DNA of 10,680 nt from Ochromonadaceae sp. CCMP2298. Taxonomy: Eukaryota; Sar; Synurophyceae; Ochromonadales; Ochromonadaceae. The notes under the pieces are model-generated. The model saw nothing but the letters and a program-made list of their open reading frames with translations, had not been told where the DNA came from and ran no database searches. Numbering within the stretch: the stretch's first letter is position 1; each line of letters opens with the position of its first letter. The translations under genes were made by a program, and so were the position numbers. Of the stretch, positions 1-8,807 are shown piece by piece. The stretch is from assembly GCA_026770595.1 (NCBI GenBank), contig MU634707.1:1-10680 (forward strand), given 5' to 3'.

Positions 1-110
1 GGGGGATAGAAGGGGTGGAGAAGGGGAAGGGGGGCGGGAACGGGAGGAGGGGAGGAGGGGAGGAGAAGGGGTGGGGGAGAGAAGAGGAGGGGACGGGGAC
101 GGGGACGGGG
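1..110 (+). repeat. G-rich low-complexity block with GGGGAC tandem repeat
   Basis: Almost pure G/A sequence with many runs of four or more G. It ends in three exact GGGGAC units plus GGGG (89-110), which supplies four G4 runs with 2-nt loops, a textbook quadruplex-forming pattern on the + strand. On the sense strand of the kinase gene it is a C-rich pyrimidine tract inside the intron. Confidence 0.85.
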
Positions 111-143
111 TTAATATATCTGTACGCGTCGTCGGAGTGTCCA

Positions 144-208
144 ACATTCGAATATTGGGACATTCAAAAATACATTCGAAAAGTCCTAACATTCAAGCAT
201 GCGAATGT
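144..208. repeat. Short clustered ACATTCRAA words
   Basis: The word ACATTCGAA or ACATTCAA(A/G) appears at 144, 160, 172 and 189, with a reverse-oriented GAATGT at 203-208. The spacing (16, 12, 17) is irregular. Function unknown; it lies inside the kinase intron. Confidence 0.4.
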
Positions 209-247
209 AAGCACGATTTAGGAATAGAGTATAAGAGAGGTCCTCAC

Positions 248-772
248 CATATAGAGCGGAGTGCCGCAGCGCGTCTGCGCGAGGCTAGCTACGGAGAGCT
301 GTCTGGCGAACCCGAAGTCGGCGAGCTTCAACACGGCGTTATCTGAGAACTCGCTTAAAAGCACGTTTGCGGGCTTCAGGTCTCTGTGGATGAAGTTCTT
401 CTCCTGCAGAAAGCTGAGGCCGGCAGCCAGCTGGGCAAGGAAGGAGTGCGAGAGGCGCTCCTCGAGGCGCTTGCGCTTGCGGATGAACTTTGAGAGATCA
501 CCTCCCTCGCACAGTTCTAGGACGAGGTAGATGTTCTTCTCTGAGGAGAAGTACTCCTGCAGACACACGATGTTCTCATGCACGAACTCGCGCATGATCT
601 TGATCTCGCTCTCCAGGCCCACCAGCAGCTTGGGCTCAGACAGAATCTCTTTCGAGATGGTCTTGATGGCGAACTTATGACCCGTGTGTTTGTGGTACGA
701 CTTATACACGTCTGCGTAGGAGCCCTTCCCGATTTTCTCCTTGAGCACATAGTCTCCCACAGCCTTCGACAT
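248..772 (-). CDS. ATG1/ULK-like Ser/Thr protein kinase, first coding exon (partial gene)
   Basis: This exon encodes the first 175 residues of a protein kinase, almost the whole N-lobe and the catalytic loop. Visible motifs are the Gly loop IGKGSYADV (residues 14-22), the VAIK-type lysine in FAIK (K37), the hinge LVLELCEGGDLS, the catalytic loop HRDLKPAN (129-136), DFG (152-154) and the activation segment CGTPLYM (169-175). The pattern GDYVL..KIG.GS, CEGGDLS, QLAAGL, ADFGFAR and CG(S/T)PLYM is that of the ATG1/ULK autophagy-initiating kinases. The open frame runs on to 218, but APE is missing and the sequence reads ATG|GTGAGG at 248/247, so I end the exon at a GT donor, phase 0. The next exon should start with APE and is not in the window. 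The start is the first Met before the kinase domain. Other CAMK-like or ULK3/ULK4-like kinases are possible; kinase identity is certain, the subfamily probable. Confidence 0.85.
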
Positions 773-1487
773 TCTTGTCGCTTGTTATTTAAAGTTCTCG
801 GGTGTTCGAATCCCCTCCCCTTCTTGAATCCACTCACGTTGGGGCGCCCTGCGGGACAGTAGATTCGGAACGCCGCCGCCACGGGGTGTAGGCTCTCCGA
901 CGGGAGAAGGCACGATCTGAAGGCACGTATCCGTCTTTCGAATCTCAACCCTCGATATAACTCCTGCCGTTCTCAGGCAGTTCGGTTGAAGGAGAGGCAC
1001 AGGTCTCTCGGCTCTTCTAAAACACCACGTCTGTGTTTGTTTCCCAGCCTTTTTTTCGTGAGGGAAAAAAAAGCCTTTCCATTTTCAAATCATTTCATCG
1101 GACTTTTTGGTCGAATATCGAAAACTGCTTGACACGATCAAACGGATTTCTCTAAGCTATGCCGAAGGTCTTCTCGAGCATCGAGATTCCGCCCGAGGGT
1201 TCCTACTTGCACTTGCGTTGATGGAGCAAGTGCAGGAGATAGTTCCTAGCACGTCAGAGATTGTGGCGAAAAGAAAGAAAGTGGCCTATTTCCCAGTTTC
1301 CGGACATGCCAAAACCACCGCCATGGTGATATCCTGGATATCTCCACCACCCTCAAAGAGACACAATCAACGCAAGTTGAGTCTGTTCTGTACAGGCGTC
1401 CTCTTGACTGCCACTCCCACTCCTGGTATTGGCATTGACGTTTGATCCTAGAGACACCCCTCGCAGCCGCAATCGCAGCTTGCAACG
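773..1487. promoter_or_regulatory. Divergent intergenic region between kinase and PP2C genes
   Basis: These 715 bases separate two genes transcribed away from each other and must hold both 5' UTRs and promoters. Seen in it: a T7/A8 tract with hairpin symmetry (1050-1072), a possible CCAAT box in minus orientation (ATTGG at 1428-1432) and a TGACGT bZIP-type word (1436-1441) close to the PP2C start. No clear TATA box was found. An open frame at 1107-1445 has no family resemblance and is not called as a gene. Regulatory assignment is inference. Confidence 0.4.
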
Positions 1488-2825
1488 ATGGGAAGCTTCC
1501 TCCAGTTCTCAGAGCTTATCTGGTACACTGTACCATACCTTGTCCTGCTAACGATAACGTTTGTGAGTGTGCGGTTCATGGCTACGTACATGACGAAGGC
1601 TCTAGAGTTCTTCCTCAATCAACCCGTGAAAGTGAATCCGTTCGTGAATGGTGTGCGGTATCCCGTTAGCTACTGGACTGAGAAGGGCGGACGCCCTTAC
1701 CAGGAGGACCGGCATCACGAACTTAGAGGACGAGGAGCTGCTGACAGCTCTCTCTACGGAGTCTTCGACGGACATGGGGGGTCCAGGGCAGCCCAGTATA
1801 CGAAGGACTACCTCTTGAAGAGCATAGTAACGGACGTGGAGTTCGAGGAGAGCCCCTCCAAGGCCATGTTTCGGTCCTTCTTCAAGTAAGCAGCAATGGC
1901 AGTAGCAGTAGTAGTGGTAGCAGCAGGAGTGGTAGCAGCAGCAGCGGTAGCAGCAGTGGTAGCAGTAGTGGTAGAGGTAGCAGTGATATCTCGCCATCCC
2001 AGGCATCTCAGGCATCAGGCATCCCTGCTTCACCTATCACGTACTTGTAGAGGGGTAAGACGCGGTCCATACCATTCTCCATTCTAACCCACTCCAATCT
2101 CCACGTCATTTACACTCCCATCACATCAGGGTGGATTCAGAGTTCTCCGCAAAGGCGAGGCTGCAGATGCTGACAGACGGCACCACCTCCACCGTAGCTA
2201 TCATCCACGATGGAAGAATTTTCGTGGGCAATGCGGGGGACTCTCGAGCCGTGCTAGTGCAGAAGGGGGGCAAGGTGATGCCTATGAGTATAGACCACCG
2301 GCCAGACCGAACCGACGAGGCAGAGAGGATACGTAAACTGGGCGGCTCGGTGGTGCACTGGGGGCGGTGGAGGGTGGAGGGTATACTGGCCGTGTCGAGG
2401 TCCATAGGTGACGTAACTTTGCAGCCCTACATCACCTGCGAGCCGGAGATTATGGAGAAGCAGATCGAGAACGAGGATGAGTACCTAGTGCTCGCATCTG
2501 ACGGTGTGTTCGACACCATGACGAACGAAGACGTGGCCAAGATCGTGCTGCGGAACGGGAAGGACTTTTTGAACGTCTCCAAGCGAGTGTGCACCGAGGC
2601 CATCATCATGGGCTCTACGGATAACGTCACAGCGCTGGTGATCGATCTCAAGTAAGTCCTTCCAAAGTGTACATTTATGCACATTTATGTACTTTCACTT
2701 TTACATATATGTACAACCTATTACCTCTGTACAGCCTATAACCTCCGTTCAACCTAATCTATGTGACCTCACCTACGAACCTAACCCACAGGCAGCGGTT
2801 GCGGACAGTAGAGCAGAAGCGATAG
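1488..2825 (+). CDS. Membrane-anchored PP2C-type Ser/Thr phosphatase (PPM family), 3 exons
   Basis: Exons 1488-1885, 2130-2651 and 2792-2825 join to 317 residues ending in TAG. Metal-dependent PPM motifs occur in order: RPYQEDRH (69-76), YGVFDGHGG (90-98), DGTTS (149-153), NAGDSRAVL (167-175), DHRP (188-191), RVEGILAVSRSIGD (214-227), LASDGVFD (254-261) and STDNVT (295-300). The metal-binding acidic residues D74, D94, D257 and D297 are present, so an active Mn/Mg-dependent phosphatase is expected. Residues about 9-32 form one hydrophobic segment, so the protein is probably anchored with the catalytic domain on one side, like animal PPM1L at the ER; that comparison is inference. The start is the first Met before that segment. 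The first junction restores the conserved FFK-VDSEF link. The third exon adds only ten residues (QRLRTVEQKR). The upstream neighbour is a divergent kinase gene. Confidence 0.88.
1886..2129 (+). other. PP2C intron 1 with AGC/GGT triplet tract
   Basis: A GTAAGC donor follows AA of a Lys codon and a CATCAG acceptor precedes GGTGGAT; splicing restores the PP2C frame in phase 2. Length is 244 nt. Positions 1889-1983 are an imperfect AGC/AGT/GGT trinucleotide tract. Retention would stop translation at the TAA overlapping the donor (1887-1889). Confidence 0.85.
1889..1983 (+). repeat. Imperfect AGC/AGT/GGT triplet repeat
   Basis: About 95 nt of triplet-phased sequence made of AGC, AGT, GGT and a few AGG codon-like units. 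In one frame it would read as Ser/Gly-rich, in another as Val/Ala-rich. Neither frame links to the flanking PP2C exons, so it is treated as an intronic microsatellite. Confidence 0.8.
2652..2791 (+). other. PP2C intron 2
   Basis: A near-perfect donor CAA|GTAAGT at 2652 and an acceptor CCCACAG ending at 2791 bound 140 nt that are T/A-richer than the exons, with ATTTATG and ACCTATTACCT-like repeats and a CTAACC branch-like word near the end. Without splicing the protein stops at the TAA in the donor; with splicing it gains ten residues. The intron is supported by signals and frame, not by conservation. Confidence 0.6.
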
Positions 2826-3647
2826 CGAGGTGGGAGGTCATGCGTCAAGGATAGCCATCCGCGACCCTGGGACCCCTTACTACGTGTGCCCCAGCCATAT
2901 TACCAACCCCCTCAGTGTTTTACCTAAACCTGACAGTTTAAACAAAGCCTAAACTTAAGCCAAAATCGGCGCCTTTGCTGCCAGTGCTTCTCTTCTCCCC
3001 TCTACCGCCGCACGAGCATCTCCTCATTCCTCTTCTGAACAGCGTCCACTTTCTGCTGGATGTTTCGGGGGCATCGCTGGCATCCCCGCCGAGGGTGGTG
3101 AAAGCTTCGTACGCGTCTCTGTTGCTGGCTGATCCGAGGTAGGTCCAAGTAGAGAGACAGAGGGGCCTGGCCGGTCTGCTCGAGCTCAGGTGCCACGTAT
3201 GGAGTCCGCAAGAGGCGACCACTCAGACCTGCCCAGAGCTACCTTGAGGTAGAACAAACCCTGCGGGTCAAACTGCGTCCACATTCAAAAGTCCCCATTT
3301 AATTAACTTAAGTACCCTATTTCATTTGGACAATGTCCCCGATTGGCTTGAAAGGTCGCGATTGGTTGTATCATACCTTTTATTTACTCTGTTACAATAC
3401 CTTGAAGCATCAATCCAGCATGTAGAGCAAAGAAATACGATTGTAATTTACTACTTTTAAGGTTACTCCCGATTTTGAAAATTCCGTCAATTCTGAGCGG
3501 ATGTGGGCGGATATGGACAACATTTCTATGTGACACCCCATGCATGGCCGAGTGGCGCTGCCACGACACGAACATGAGCCGCAGCCCTAGAGGACACCGG
3601 TCCCCCTAAATTTGGGACATAATCCTAACGCTAAGGTGGGTACACGC
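2826..3647. other. Intergenic region between convergent PP2C and chlH genes
   Basis: This must contain both 3' UTRs. The only coding-like part is the minus-strand remnant at 3002-3272. To its right are AT-richer sequence and two ATTGG words (3342-3346 and 3361-3365), which are CCAAT in minus orientation. Open frames at 3384-3575 resemble nothing known to me. Confidence 0.6.
3002..3272 (-). pseudogene. Coding-like remnant with shifted frames, family unknown
   Basis: Three minus-strand frames take turns looking like protein. From 3272 one frame reads FDPQGLFYLKVALG and on to a stop near 3186. A second (from 3211) reads RTPYVAPELEQ and APLSLYLDLP. A third, around 3100-3150, reads TYLGSASNRDAYEAFTTLGG. 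The second frame then resumes with QQKVDAVQKRNEEMLVRR and stops at 3002. The last switch falls at a C5 run, where one added base would join the frames. No single ORF or convincing GT-AG intron connects them. It could be a decayed gene fragment, a small intron-rich gene, a site of sequencing indels, or chance. I do not recognise the family. Confidence 0.3.
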
Positions 3648-6600
3648 TTAGACGCCCTCGATCCTGTCCTCGACCTCCTGGTACAGCTCCTGCAGCAGCT
3701 CCAGGTTCTCCTCGTCCGTGTCCCAGTAGCCTCTGCCGTTGGCCTCCAAGAAGGTGGTCACCATGTCTCTGAACGCGTTGGGGTTGGTGTCCAGCATCCT
3801 CTGGCGCATCGCGGGGTCTTTTATGAACACCTCGTTGGCGTCCTCGTAGATGAAGTTGTCCACCTCGCCCGAGGTGGCAGACCACCCCATGGTGTTCTTG
3901 AGGCGCTTGGTGATCTCCCTCGCCCCCTCGTAGCCGCTGTTAAGCATGCCCTCGTAGAACTTAGGGTTCAGCAGCTTGGTGCGGGCGTCCAGGCGCACGG
4001 TCTCGGACAGCGTGCGCACCTGCGCGTTGGCCGTGGTGGTGTCGGCGATGAAGGAGGCAGGCTTCTTCTTGTCGTCTCTGAGAGTGCTCACCACCTTGGT
4101 GGGATCCGAGTCGAAGTAGTGAGACACGTCGGTGAGGGAGATCTCGGAAGAGTCCAGGTTCTGGAAAGTCAGATCCACAGTCTTCAGGGACGCCTTGAAC
4201 AAATCGGTCTGCATGTCCATCTCCCCAGGCTTGTCGGCGTTGAACGCAAAGCCCTTGCGGTTGATGAACTGGTCCTGCAGTTGCTTCTCGTCCTCCCAGC
4301 CCCCGTTCTCCAGGGTCAGGCCCACGTTGGCGGAGTACGAGCCGGCGGCGTTGGAGAACACGCGCGTGGCGGCGTCTCTGATGGTCACGCCGAACTCCTT
4401 GGCCTGGTCGATCGCATGCGCGCGCACGTAGTTCATCTCCAGAGGCTCATCCGCCTCGGCGGCCATCTTCACGGCGCGGTCTAGGAGGTTCATCTGGTTG
4501 ATGAAGAGGTCGCGGAACACACCCGAGCAGGTGACCACCACATCTACACGGGGGCGGCCCAGCTCCTCCAGGGGAATGAGCTCGAGCTTGTTCACCCGGC
4601 CCAAAGAGTCGGACACAGGCATCACGCCGATGAGCATGAGCACCTGCGCGAGCGACTCGCCGTAGGTCTTGATGTTGTCCGTGCCCCACAGGGTGAAGGC
4701 GACGGTCTGAGGGTATGTGCCAGTGTCCTCCCTCATGCGCTCGAGCAGTCTGTCGGCCACGGTCTTGGCCACCTCCACAGCCGCAGTGGTGGGGATGGAC
4801 TGGGGGTCGAGGCCGTGCATGTTCTTGCCAGTGGGGAGCACATCGGGGTTGCGGATGGGGTCTCCTCCAGGGCCAGGGATGATGTACTTGCCGTCCAGGG
4901 CGTTGAGCATGCCCCCCACCTCGTTGTCAGCCACCACCTGCTTGAGGCAGAAGTTGAGGTACTCGAACAGGGGGTTGAGGTCCTCCTCGGACACGTCGTT
5001 GAAGCCCCCGTCCGCCAGGGCCTTCTTCTGCGGGGAGCCGCCCGAGAATGCGTTGAACAGGTTGGCGGCGCCCTTGAACAGAGGCGCCACCTCGGTCACG
5101 CGGCCCTGCTTGTCGGTGGAGCGCATCACCATGGCGCGTACGGAGGTGCGGGTGGCCTCGGTGATCTGCTGCAGCAGCGTGACCTCCGTGAGGACGCCGT
5201 TGTTCGCGTTGCGGTAGATGTCCTCGATCTTGCGGTCCAGGGACTCGGCGATAATACGCGGCAGAGCCTTGATCTTCTCCTCCGCGCGGTCGATGCCGGC
5301 GATGTTCACCAGCGTGGCGATGGCCTCCTCGGCGGTGGGGGGCACACCGATGACGTGCAGGCCGCAGGGCAGCAGGCGGGACTCGATCTCCATCAGCTTG
5401 CGGTACACCTGGCCCACGACCTGGTCCCTGGCCTCGATAGTCATTGTCTTGGCGTCGTCAGACTCGGCGGGGAGGTCCTTGATGTCCTTGTCGAGGTTGC
5501 AGGTGCGCGCGGCGGACACGATCGAGTTGACAATAGCCGCCCCGCGCTGGGAGTTCTCACGAAGAGACTGGTAGGAAGAGACCAGCTCGCCCAGGTCCTT
5601 GAGACCCTTGTACAGGCCGGCGTTCTCGGCAGGGGGGGTGAGGTAGGAGATGGTGGCGGAATACGCGCGGCGCTTGGCGATGGTGGCCTCGGAGGGGTTG
5701 TTGGCAGCGTAGTAGTAAAGGTTGGGGACCGTGTTGATCAGTCTGTCCGGGTAGCAGGTACCGGACATGCCCACCTGCTTACCAGGCATGAACTCCAGAG
5801 AACCGTGGGTGCCGAAGTGCACCACTGCGTCGGCGTCGAAGATCTTCTCCAGGTAGGTGTAGTAGGCCGCGAAGCCGTGGTGGGGAGAGGCGGACTTGGA
5901 GAACAGCAGTCTCATCGGGTCGCCCTCATAGCCGAAGCTGGGCTGCACGCCGATGAAGACGTTGCCCAAGAGCTTCCCGTAGATCAACAGGTCCTTGCCG
6001 TCGGTGTTGAGGTGGCCCGGAGCGGGGCCCCAGTTATCCTCCAGGTCGTGGGCGTAGGGGCACATCTTCTCGTACTCGGCCACGGTCATGCGGTAGGCCA
6101 CGTTCAGCTCGGGGGAGTTGATCTGCGCGTTCACGTCGTGCAGCACCATCTCCATCAGCTCCTTGGAGGTGGCAGGTAGGTCCCCAGTGTCGTAGCCGAC
6201 ATCTCTCATCTCACCCAGAACGGCGTGGATGGAGGAGAAGACGTCCAGATACGCGGCAGTGCCGACGTTGCCCTTATCGGGGGGGAAGGAGAAAACGGTC
6301 ATGGAGATCTTCTTGTCGGCATTGGTCTTCTTGGACAGGTTGGCCCACTTGAGCGCACGGTTGGCTAGCAGCTCCACACGGTCGGAAAGAGGCACAGAGC
6401 GGCCAGTGGCCCCTTCGCGGCCCGCGTAGATGATAGGCTCGATTGCCCCGTCAATCTCGGGCAGAGACACCTGCAGCGCCACCTGGATGGGGTGCAGACC
6501 CAACTCAGACTTCTGCCACTCCTCAAAGGACTGGAAAACCAGCGGGACTGCGCAGATGTAGGGCTTGTCGAGCTTCTTCAGGGTCGCAATGGCCTTGGGG

Positions 6601-7955
6601 TGGTCCTGGGAGGCAGGTCCGCCGACCAGCGCGAAGCCGGTCAGGTTGATGACTGAGTCCACGATGGCGCCGGTGCCTGTTGCCTTGTACCAGTACTCCT
6701 CAATGGGGCCCGAAAAGTCCAGACCGCCCGAGTAGATGGGCACCACCTTGGCGCCGCGGGCCTCGAGCTCGGAGATCATCGCGACGTAGTGGCACTCGTC
6801 CTTGGTGTTGATGTGCGACTTCTGCAGGATGATGCCCACCGACACGGCGTTCTTGGCGTCGATGCCGGCCGAGGGGCAGTGCTCGAGGTTGTACCAGTTC
6901 ATGTACTCCTCGTTGGTCTCGAACACCCTAGGAGCCAAAGGATGCCAGATGCCCTTGTCGGGGATCAGCACGGGCTCCGCGATGGCGGAGGCGGACACGG
7001 TGGCGCCTTCGACGAAGTCCTTGGCGAGCATGAGAAGCATCGACTCGAGGTTCTGGGGAGACCCGCCTAGCCAGTACTGGAAGGACATCATGAAGGAGCG
7101 GGCATCCTTGGCCTTATCGGAGGGCAGGAACTTGAGCACCTTGGGCAGCGTGCGCAGCAGCTTGAGCATGCCCTCCTCGAACGAGGAGCCGTCCTCCTTC
7201 TTCTTCTTCTTCATGAAGTCGCCGATGACGGACTTGGACTGGCCCAGGTTCTGCATCGAGAACGAACCCACCTTGTTCAGGCGCATCACCTCAGGCATGG
7301 AGGGGAAGATGAGCACGGCGTCGAGGCGGTCTCTGTTAGGGGCGAGCACGTCCACCACCTTGGGAGGGTTGGGAGAGGAGAGAGAGGAGGGAGAGGAGAG
7401 GAGGATTGGGAGAGGAGGGTTGGGAGTAGAGAATTAGTGCGGCTCGGGATATAAATCACTGATTTAATTGTTTACCTTGTCGGCGAGCTCTTGCACGAAG
7501 ATGAGGGAGCCGATGAAGATGTTGGCATCGGCAACATCGGCCTTAAATTGCTCCAGCACGGCGGGGCTGCGCAGCTCCTCCAGCAGGTAGCCCACAGCCT
7601 CCACGGCCACACCCTGCTCACCCTCGTTAATAGCGTTACACGCCTTAGTCAGGGAGGACTGGTACTGCGACTCAAGCACGACGTAGACGACCTTGAACTT
7701 GGTCTTGCCCTCCATGTTGGTGGGCACCACCCTCTTCGTGTCGGGAGAGGAGTTGGTGAACATACCGCCCATCTTAGGAGCATCCATCTTGGGAGCCTTC
7801 TCGGTCAGCACCATTTGCAAAAAGCGCGAGGAGCGCAGCTTGGGGATGACCGTGGAAGCCTGGCGCGCCATGGTCTTGAACATGGTCGGCGCATTGAAAG
7901 CGACTGCGCATTGCAAAACGCACAACAGCGCGGCGAATACGGAGGCCCTCATCAT
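3648..7955 (-). CDS. chlH: Magnesium chelatase subunit H, plastid-targeted, 2 exons
   Basis: ChlH binds protoporphyrin IX and is the catalytic subunit of Mg-chelatase, which with ChlI and ChlD inserts Mg2+ using ATP in the first committed step of chlorophyll synthesis, in the plastid. Exons 7955-7476 (160 codons) and 7358-3648 join in phase 0 as [20 protein letters not shown], giving 1396 residues, a full family length. Residues 1-19 are a signal peptide ending AVA, followed by F20-NAPT and an Arg/Ser/Thr-rich transit region: the bipartite presequence of complex red plastids. The DUF3479 N-terminal domain starts near [14 protein letters not shown]. The CobN/ChlH domain shows [22 protein letters not shown] and [16 protein letters not shown] (about 673-688, with H674, H678 and E682). 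The C-terminus ends in the family-typical [13 protein letters not shown]. No frame break is seen. The start is the first of two adjacent Met codons. Confidence 0.97.
7359..7475 (-). other. chlH intron with long pyrimidine tract
   Basis: Donor AAG|GTAAAC (7475) and acceptor CCCAAG|GTGGTG (ending 7359) bound a 117-nt intron. On the sense strand about 70 nt before the acceptor are almost pure C/T (+ strand 7361-7430 is G/A). Both exon edges match conserved ChlH sequence. Confidence 0.92.
7361..7430. repeat. Homopurine/homopyrimidine tract
   Basis: The + strand is nearly all G and A with repeated TTGGGAG and GAGAGGAGG words. It doubles as an unusually long polypyrimidine tract for the chlH acceptor. 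Confidence 0.75.
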
Positions 7956-8339
7956 CCTGGTCGCCTCGAATGAGAGACACTAGGGATGGGAAGAGTTGGC
8001 GTAATGGAGCTTGCACCTTCTTCCGTGGATCCTATTGTGCGGATTGGAGAGAGAAGACGAGTACAGTGGAGCCAAAGGGGATGGATCTTGGCAGCAAGTA
8101 CTGAGTTGAAGCTGCAGCCTCCCGTTGTGACTTCTTTCGCGTGACTCGACAAACGTCCCCCTTTTCGTGCATCGAACCACAGAATGTAAGGTCAAAAGAC
8201 AAAAGAAGCCAGATCTGGCGCGGGGAATATTTGGGAAGAACTGTCCATTCTTTCGCGCTCGCTGTCCCACCAAGTGTGCGCTTCTTACAGTCGACTCAGC
8301 ATAAAAAAGGAATCCCGAGAAAAAGGGCAAAAAAGGTAG
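7956..8339 (-). promoter_or_regulatory. chlH upstream region
   Basis: 384 nt between the chlH start and the tRNA gene. It must contain the chlH 5' UTR and promoter. An ATTGG at 8042-8046 is CCAAT on the chlH strand. No TATA box or recognisable light-response element was identified. Confidence 0.4.
8329..8334 (-). terminator. RNA polymerase III terminator of tRNA-Asn
   Basis: Six A on the + strand give T6 on the tRNA strand five bases past the discriminator base, the usual Pol III stop signal. A second A6 (8303-8308) could act as a backup. Confidence 0.85.
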
Positions 8340-8444
8340 CGCCCCAAGGGAGTCTCGATCTCCCGACCTTTCGGTAACAACGTTTGCTCTAATAACTAAT
8401 TAGGTATTAACAGCCGAATGCTCTACCGACTGAGCTATCGGGGC
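8340..8444 (-). tRNA. tRNA-Asn (anticodon GUU) with 32-nt intron
   Basis: The minus strand folds as a full cloverleaf. Acceptor GCCCCGA pairs with TTGGGGC with one G-U; the D arm is GCTC/GAGC with AGTCGGTA in the loop; the anticodon stem is TTCGG/CCGAA around loop CTGTTAA (GTT); the variable loop is AGGTC; the T arm is GGGAG/CTCCC with loop ATCGAGA. The discriminator base is G (8340), usual for eukaryotic tRNA-Asn. A 32-nt intron (8376-8407) sits after position 37, the canonical eukaryotic place, leaving a 73-nt mature tRNA. No CCA is encoded, as expected for a nuclear gene. Confidence 0.95.
8376..8407 (-). other. tRNA-Asn intron
   Basis: AT-rich 32-nt insertion between anticodon loop positions 37 and 38, containing the palindrome CTAATTAG. 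Because of local repeats of TTA the exact ends could slide by a base. Confidence 0.85.
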
Positions 8445-8807
8445 GTGAGGATATTACTCCTGTTGAATGATAGGAATACATGCAGTATATAAAGAAATTA
8501 AAGGGTTGATTACGGCAGTTCCATGCATGCTCTCGACTTTTTCCAGCAGCGACTTTCGGCGAGCTCCTTTAGCTTGGCATGTTGCGAAGGGAACCACACA
8601 CCCTTGCCTGGTTGTGCGCAGCCCAGTGCTCAATTGCAACGCCTGTTGGCCTGAAAGTCATCCTAGGAGCTGTGTACAGTGACTTCTAGAGACGGGCAAA
8701 GACTCAGGAATTGCACCAGAGCCAGCGATCCTGGCATCGACTCCTAGCAGTAAGCGTGCAACGGGGCTCGCACATCCACACTCAAAGACAGGTAGCAGGA
8801 TAGGCAG
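8445..8807. promoter_or_regulatory. Divergent region between tRNA-Asn and FANCD2-like gene, with TATA-like site
   Basis: The region has TATATAAAG at 8486-8494. Read on the minus strand this lies about 42-50 nt upstream of the tRNA, where TATA-like elements assist Pol III in some plants and fungi. Read on the plus strand it is about 315 nt before the FANCD2-like ATG and could serve that gene if the 5' UTR is long. No upstream FANCD2 exon was recognised here. Confidence 0.35.

Larger units (their letters stand above)
1..247 (-). other. Intron 1 of the kinase gene (open at the window edge)
   Basis: On the minus strand this starts with a GTGAGG donor (247-242) and shows no acceptor followed by an APE-encoding codon run, so the intron probably continues beyond position 1. 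It holds four ACATTCRAA-like words (144-208) and a block that is C-rich on the sense strand (1-110). No coding potential is recognised. Confidence 0.6.

Noticed and set aside
803-813. tRNA B-box-like word TGTTCGAATCC
   Set aside because: No A box, acceptor pairing or anticodon arm could be found on either side.
517-948. Open frame overlapping the kinase exon on the same strand
   Set aside because: It overlaps the kinase in another frame, and its Arg/Ser-rich sequence has no resemblance to a family.
1107-1445. 112-residue open frame upstream of PP2C
   Set aside because: It opens on TTG, the first ATG is internal, there is no recognisable motif, and it lies in the divergent promoter region.
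1889-2050. Ser/Gly-rich reading frame through PP2C intron 1
   Set aside because: The frame does not join either flanking exon, the 244-nt segment is not a multiple of three, and good GT-AG signals restore the conserved phosphatase frame.
3180-3211. RTPYVAPELE resembling a kinase activation-segment end
   Set aside because: Neither DFG, a catalytic loop nor the downstream kinase C-lobe is nearby; the resemblance is a few residues only.
3612-4484. 290-residue open frame on the + strand
   Set aside because: Same mirror effect over the 3' part of chlH; low-complexity V/L/H/G composition and no domain.
4815-6179. 454-residue open frame on the + strand opposite chlH
   Set aside because: It is antisense to conserved chlH codons, is rich in Val/Leu/Gly/His/Arg as GC-rich mirror frames are, and shows no family motif.
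7447-7456. ATATAAAT resembling a TATA box
   Set aside because: It lies inside the chlH intron and faces no gene start.
8467-8682. 71-residue open frame upstream of the FANCD2-like gene
   Set aside because: No resemblance to the FANCD2 N-terminus or any family, and no splice signal joins it to the first exon.
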